In this document: piece after piece, positions 60,959 through 64,000 of the stretch | Numbering within the stretch: position 1 is the first letter of the stretch | Layout: every line of letters starts with the position of its first letter | NCBI GenBank assembly: GCA_007922225.1 | Contig: ML679974.1 | Coordinates: forward strand, 6,313,105-6,377,104 | Direction of reading: 5' to 3' | DNA from: Emydura subglobosa | Lineage: Eukaryota; Chordata; Testudines; Chelidae | DNA length: 64,000 nt | The notes under the pieces: model-generated | Told to the model about the DNA's origin: nothing | Databases searched by the model: none | Seen by the model: the letters and a program-made list of their open reading frames with translations, nothing else | Made by a program: the position numbers and the translations under genes

Positions 60959-60992
60959 TTTGTCAGGCTGTGCCCCTCCCGATTACACTGAG
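60959..60992 (-). other. Very short leader between PBS and gag
   Basis: Only about 34 nt separate the proximal PBS copy from the gag ATG, leaving little room for a splice donor or packaging signal. Those functions would have to lie in R/U5, as the splice donor does in foamy viruses. Confidence 0.6.
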
Positions 60993-61010
60993 ATCCTGTT
61001 CGTGACGCCA
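60993..61010 (-). promoter_or_regulatory. Primer binding site, gag-proximal copy (tRNA-Ser)
   Basis: On the minus strand TGGCGTCACGAACAGGAT is complementary to the 3' end of a serine tRNA, including CCA. It is one arm of a 22-bp perfect direct repeat (60993-61014 and 61074-61095), with the other arm abutting the LTR. Confidence 0.85.
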
Positions 61011-61013
61011 ATT

Positions 61014-61091
61014 GGCCGAGTGGTTAAGGCCTTGGATTCGAAATCCAATGGGGTTTCCCCCCCACAGGTTCGTATCCTGTTCGTGACGCCA
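61014..61091 (+). other. Copy of the tRNA-Ser(CGA) primer
   Basis: On the plus strand this reads as serine tRNA from about base 9 to the CCA end. The D arm is ggccgagtggttaaggc, the anticodon arm is ttggattcgaaatccaa (loop ttcgaaa, anticodon CGA), the long variable arm is tggggtttccccccca, and the T arm is caggttcgtatcctg, followed by the acceptor strand and CCA. The first 7-8 bases of the tRNA are missing, so the acceptor stem cannot form and it is not a working tRNA gene. It lies between two PBS copies and is best explained as primer sequence copied into DNA during reverse transcription. The distal PBS copy (61074-61091) is its 3' end. Confidence 0.8.
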
Positions 61092-61093
61092 AT

Positions 61094-61318
61094 TGTAGTG
61101 TTTGGTATTTTTATCTCGGTGGCGGGATGGAGCACACTGACAAAATGATTTTGAAAGTACTTATTTATTACATGAGGTAGCGTAAGAAAGACAGAAGCGG
61201 AAGCCCTTCACCATACAGGAACAGGAGCTCCAGCACAAGTCTCAAGGTGAAAAGTACAATGAAGATACAATCAACCACAACTACTTTACAAGAAGTAGCA
61301 TTCTTGTGGTTGATTGTA
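61094..61318 (-). mobile_element. Partial 5' LTR (end of R plus U5)
   Basis: It ends at 61094 with ...ACTACA two bases before the PBS. It contains the poly(A) signal AATAAA (61164-61169, complement) and a short U5, matching the 3' end of the 12.4-kb LTR. Upstream of the signal an open frame (61168-61317) encodes a hydrophobic stretch (VVVVDCIFIVLFTL). The sequence breaks off at the N gap, so U3 and most of R are not seen. Confidence 0.85.
61266..61318. repeat. Perfect 15-bp inverted repeat at the gap edge
   Basis: tacaatcaaccacaa (61266-61280) and its inverse complement (61304-61318) enclose 23 bases that include a second small hairpin (ctactt...aagtag). The right arm ends exactly at the first N. 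It may be the centre of a larger palindrome or a fold-back at a contig end. Confidence 0.8.
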
Positions 61319-61718
61319 NNNNNNNNNNNNNNNNNNNNNNNNNNNNNNNNNNNNNNNNNNNNNNNNNNNNNNNNNNNNNNNNNNNNNNNNNNNNNNNNNN
61401 NNNNNNNNNNNNNNNNNNNNNNNNNNNNNNNNNNNNNNNNNNNNNNNNNNNNNNNNNNNNNNNNNNNNNNNNNNNNNNNNNNNNNNNNNNNNNNNNNNNN
61501 NNNNNNNNNNNNNNNNNNNNNNNNNNNNNNNNNNNNNNNNNNNNNNNNNNNNNNNNNNNNNNNNNNNNNNNNNNNNNNNNNNNNNNNNNNNNNNNNNNNN
61601 NNNNNNNNNNNNNNNNNNNNNNNNNNNNNNNNNNNNNNNNNNNNNNNNNNNNNNNNNNNNNNNNNNNNNNNNNNNNNNNNNNNNNNNNNNNNNNNNNNNN
61701 NNNNNNNNNNNNNNNNNN
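61319..61718. other. Assembly gap (400 N)
   Basis: Unsequenced. The translated frames reported across it are meaningless. If the flanking inverted LTR ends form one palindrome centred near 61290, only about 67 bases may be missing, so the gap length may be nominal. Confidence 0.95.
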
Positions 61719-61823
61719 GCTTCTGTCTTTCTTACGCTACCTCATGTAATAAATAAGTACTTTCGAAATCATTTTGTCAGTGTGCTCCATCCCGCCACCG
61801 AGATAAAAATACCGAACACTACA
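61719..61823 (+). mobile_element. Second LTR end, opposite orientation
   Basis: These 105 bp match the reverse complement of 61094-61198 with only two differences, and end at the canonical ...ACTACA. The following sequence (cccctcctttcagagatgg) is unrelated to the PBS. It is therefore a separate LTR terminus facing rightwards, head to head with the provirus 5' LTR, with its own flank. Confidence 0.85.
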
Positions 61824-63870
61824 CCCCTCCTTTCAGAGATGGAGATGCAGTGCTCTCTTCAAAGAATGGTACAGACATGGTGTCTATAAAGATCAGTTAA
61901 ATCAAAGTCCTAATGAAACTAAAGATTACAGGAGAGAATAGCTTGAAGGATTTTTAGAATACATAGAAATGACCATGCTAGTTCCATGGAGGTGTCATTA
62001 CTTCAGAGACAAAGAAAAACATCAGGGCATTCAGTGATCTTGAGTAGCACTATAGGATGTATGTATGTCTGCTTATATTGCATGTAACACATGCCTATAA
62101 AGAACCATTTTTAGAAGCTAAATCATAACTATAATGTCTAAATGGCTAAGGCAAATGTACATGACATTTCAGCAGTACCTGGATTCTCTGCTGACTGATC
62201 CATTGCACAACAGGGCTCTTCTGATCTTGTTGTGGGTGAAACCATACAATTTCCATCACTTTAAGAGGATCACAACCTGAATGGCTTGTCTTGAGCTTCT
62301 GTTTTGTGTTGAGATCCTGAAAGGACTTCAGTCTGTGATCAAAACTGTACAGCAGTACCCAGGGGAAAGTGTTTTCTTTGAGTGCTTTCTTATTCAGCTG
62401 TGTACTAATTGTTTGTTTGTGTGTACTGCATTGTCATATAAACCTCTTTGTATGTGATGTAGTCCAAACTGACCCAGAGTCACTGAGAAATTTCAGGAGA
62501 CAAGCTAATGTGGGAATATTTTACGTATCAAAGCAGCACTTCCACAAAAATTCATGAGCTTTAATGACAAATCTTGTTTCATATAAACAAGCTGCTGAAA
62601 TATAAATAGAGAACAGTCTATTACTGTCATTCCCTTTCATTTCTGACTCATTCAGGATTATACAAAAAGTCCCACATAGTCCACAGCTATTTTTACACTT
62701 AATTTCAGATTTTTACCCATACCTTCTAAATATGTATCACCCACACATTGTGAAAATTAAACTGGCTGGTTTCTGAAAGGCAAATTTATTTGCTTTTGTG
62801 GATAACTTTTGAGTCTTAAATAACTAAAAATTACTGTCAACTTCTCAACTGTGGACTTGGAGTACACTGCATTGGAGATGTGATACTGATTATATATATA
62901 TATATATATATAAAATCTTGCTTCTGGCAGTAGCCATCCTGTTGTATATGGGTAAGTGGCATCAGTGGATCTTAGAAAACCTTTCCACTGCTTCCCAAAC
63001 TAATACATTCAGGGGGCAACCAGCTAATGAGAAGTGTGTGGATGAAGGCATAGTGATTTCATCTTAAGATGTCAGTCTAAAGTTCCGTATCTGGGATAAA
63101 GACTGTTATAGTTACAAACAGCCAGTTTACATTGGGCACTTTCTTGTAGGTCAGATGGAAACTACATATCTTTGATGTAGTCCCTTTGTCTGAAACTATA
63201 TAGAAGTCCTAAACTTGGAACTATATACTATGTTATGTACTGCATCTTTAGATAGGTCTGTTAAGTGACAAGGCTGTGAGGATTGAAGATGTAGGTTGTT
63301 AGTCAGAGACATACCTGGCCTATAGCGTTTGTTTTTGTCTCATGTAATCTAGAATAACTGACCTTGACTGAAACATCCATTCTGAAACTGATGTAAGAAA
63401 GGAAAACAAAGGTGTGAGGGTCAAACCAATTGAAAGTATAAACCATAGGCTCTGGTTTACATTAGGGATACTTCTAAAACACTTCCCCATTGCCAACACT
63501 GATCTAGCTATTTACAGTGTTACACACTAGGGATCCTAATGTTGCTAAAGCCTTTTTGTCGCTGCCACTTCCATTTTAAGCATCCTGCCATCTTACCCTT
63601 CTTAAGGCAAGTTTAACTGATCTTGCTGAAGTTCCAATGGCAGCGGGCTGCCCCTCTCTCAAGATTGCTACATCAGGGAGCTGAGGCAGAGTTAACGAAG
63701 GGAAATGTCCAGAAAACTTTCCTCATGTAGACCAGGTCAAAGGAACATAAGTGAGGAAAACTGAAGTTCTCAAATGGAACCAAAAGTCAGGTCCTATGCA
63801 TAATTTGTTGGGCTGATGGTTGGAAGGTATGGGGAGGGGTTTGAAGGGAAGTGACAGCAAATTGGAAAGA
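61824..63870. other. Non-coding; (TA)n microsatellite
   Basis: AT-rich sequence with no gene. A (TA)n run lies at about 62891-62912. Short open frames are chance. Confidence 0.6.
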
Positions 63871-64000
63871 CTAACGGTACATCTACACTATGGACACTAT
63901 ACCAACATACCAACATCAGCATAGCTATGTTGGCATAGCCCCATAGTGTAGAAACAGCTACATGGACAAAAGGGGATTTTCTGTACGTGTAGGAACACCA
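63871..64000. repeat. MITE-like element cut by window end
   Basis: From ggtacatctacactatgg onward the sequence contains inverted blocks (ccaacatcagcatagctatgttgg and ccccatagtgtag) like those of the element at 3418-3686. The right terminus is outside the window. Confidence 0.5.

Larger units (their letters stand above)
53120..61318 (-). mobile_element. Endogenous retrovirus, class III (ERV-L-like) with env
   Basis: In viral order the provirus has a partial 5' LTR, tRNA-Ser PBS, gag, protease, RT/RNase H, integrase, dUTPase, env, polypurine tract and truncated 3' LTR. Three things place it near the ERV-L/spuma-related group. The RT connection region and thumb resemble ERV-L (VKFLGVQWCG, then a TKWKWYL motif). 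The dUTPase domain follows integrase. There is no Cys-His knuckle in gag. It is defective: reading frames shift in gag, between gag and protease, inside RT and between integrase and dUTPase, with in-frame stops between RNase H and integrase and in env. Both LTRs are incomplete. The breaks are few for its length, so it is not very old or has been partly conserved. Confidence 0.9.

Noticed and set aside
61014..61091. Functional tRNA-Ser gene
   Set aside because: The 5' acceptor strand is absent, the T loop carries a substitution, and it sits exactly between PBS copies of a provirus. A captured primer explains it better.
60528..61148. 206-codon plus-strand frame over gag start and PBS
   Set aside because: It is antisense to gag and runs through the tRNA copy into the LTR. 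Serine/arginine-rich composition is an artefact of the opposite strand.
61247..61889. Open frames of 147-191 codons
   Set aside because: They consist mainly of unknown residues translated from the N gap.

Overview
The window looks like intergenic DNA from a sauropsid genome, most probably a turtle or crocodilian. The grounds are a CR1-type LINE 3' end, many short terminal-inverted-repeat elements of the kind common in turtles, several retroviral LTRs, GC-rich dispersed repeats in an AT-rich background, and no recognisable multi-exon host gene. The species call is an inference from repeat content only. There are two assembly gaps (20433-20442 and 61319-61718).

Layout. At 760-1570 lies a CpG-rich, promoter-like island whose best splice-donor signal points leftwards, out of the window. 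From 1.7 to 10.6 kb there are MITE-like elements, an LTR candidate, a decayed hAT-type transposase (about 6.2-7.6 kb) and a tandem array with a unit of about 135 bp. At 12407-14260 is an unusually long LTR-like element that carries several short hydrophobic reading frames between its TATA box and its poly(A) signal. At 16924-17663 is a clean solo LTR with a 5-bp target duplication. At 23.2-24.6 kb a GC-rich block containing what looks like the first coding exon of a RHEBL1-like small GTPase gene sits between a TATA box and an AATAAA signal. From 24.6 to 53 kb I see mostly old, unidentified sequence with dispersed repeats, including a 330-bp sequence present twice, 12 kb apart.

The main object is an endogenous retrovirus on the minus strand (about 53120-61318). 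In viral order it has a partial 5' LTR, a primer binding site for tRNA-Ser(CGA), gag in three overlapping pieces with a PPPY motif, an aspartic protease, reverse transcriptase (YIDD), RNase H, integrase (DD35E), a dUTPase domain downstream of integrase, a long env broken by one in-frame TGA, a polypurine tract and a truncated 3' LTR. The pol sequence and the position of the dUTPase point to the class III (ERV-L / spumavirus-related) group. An env-bearing member of that group is noteworthy, because the mammalian ERV-L families lack env.

Odd structures cluster at its 5' end. A copy of almost the whole tRNA-Ser primer lies between two copies of the primer binding site. The space between PBS and gag is only about 34 nt. 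The 5' LTR stops at a gap, and on the far side of the gap lies a second LTR end in the opposite orientation. The long LTR-like element at 12.4 kb belongs to the same family (matching U3 and matching 3' end). It supplies a possible explanation for env lacking a signal peptide: a short leader ORF with a splice donor in the transcribed part of the LTR.
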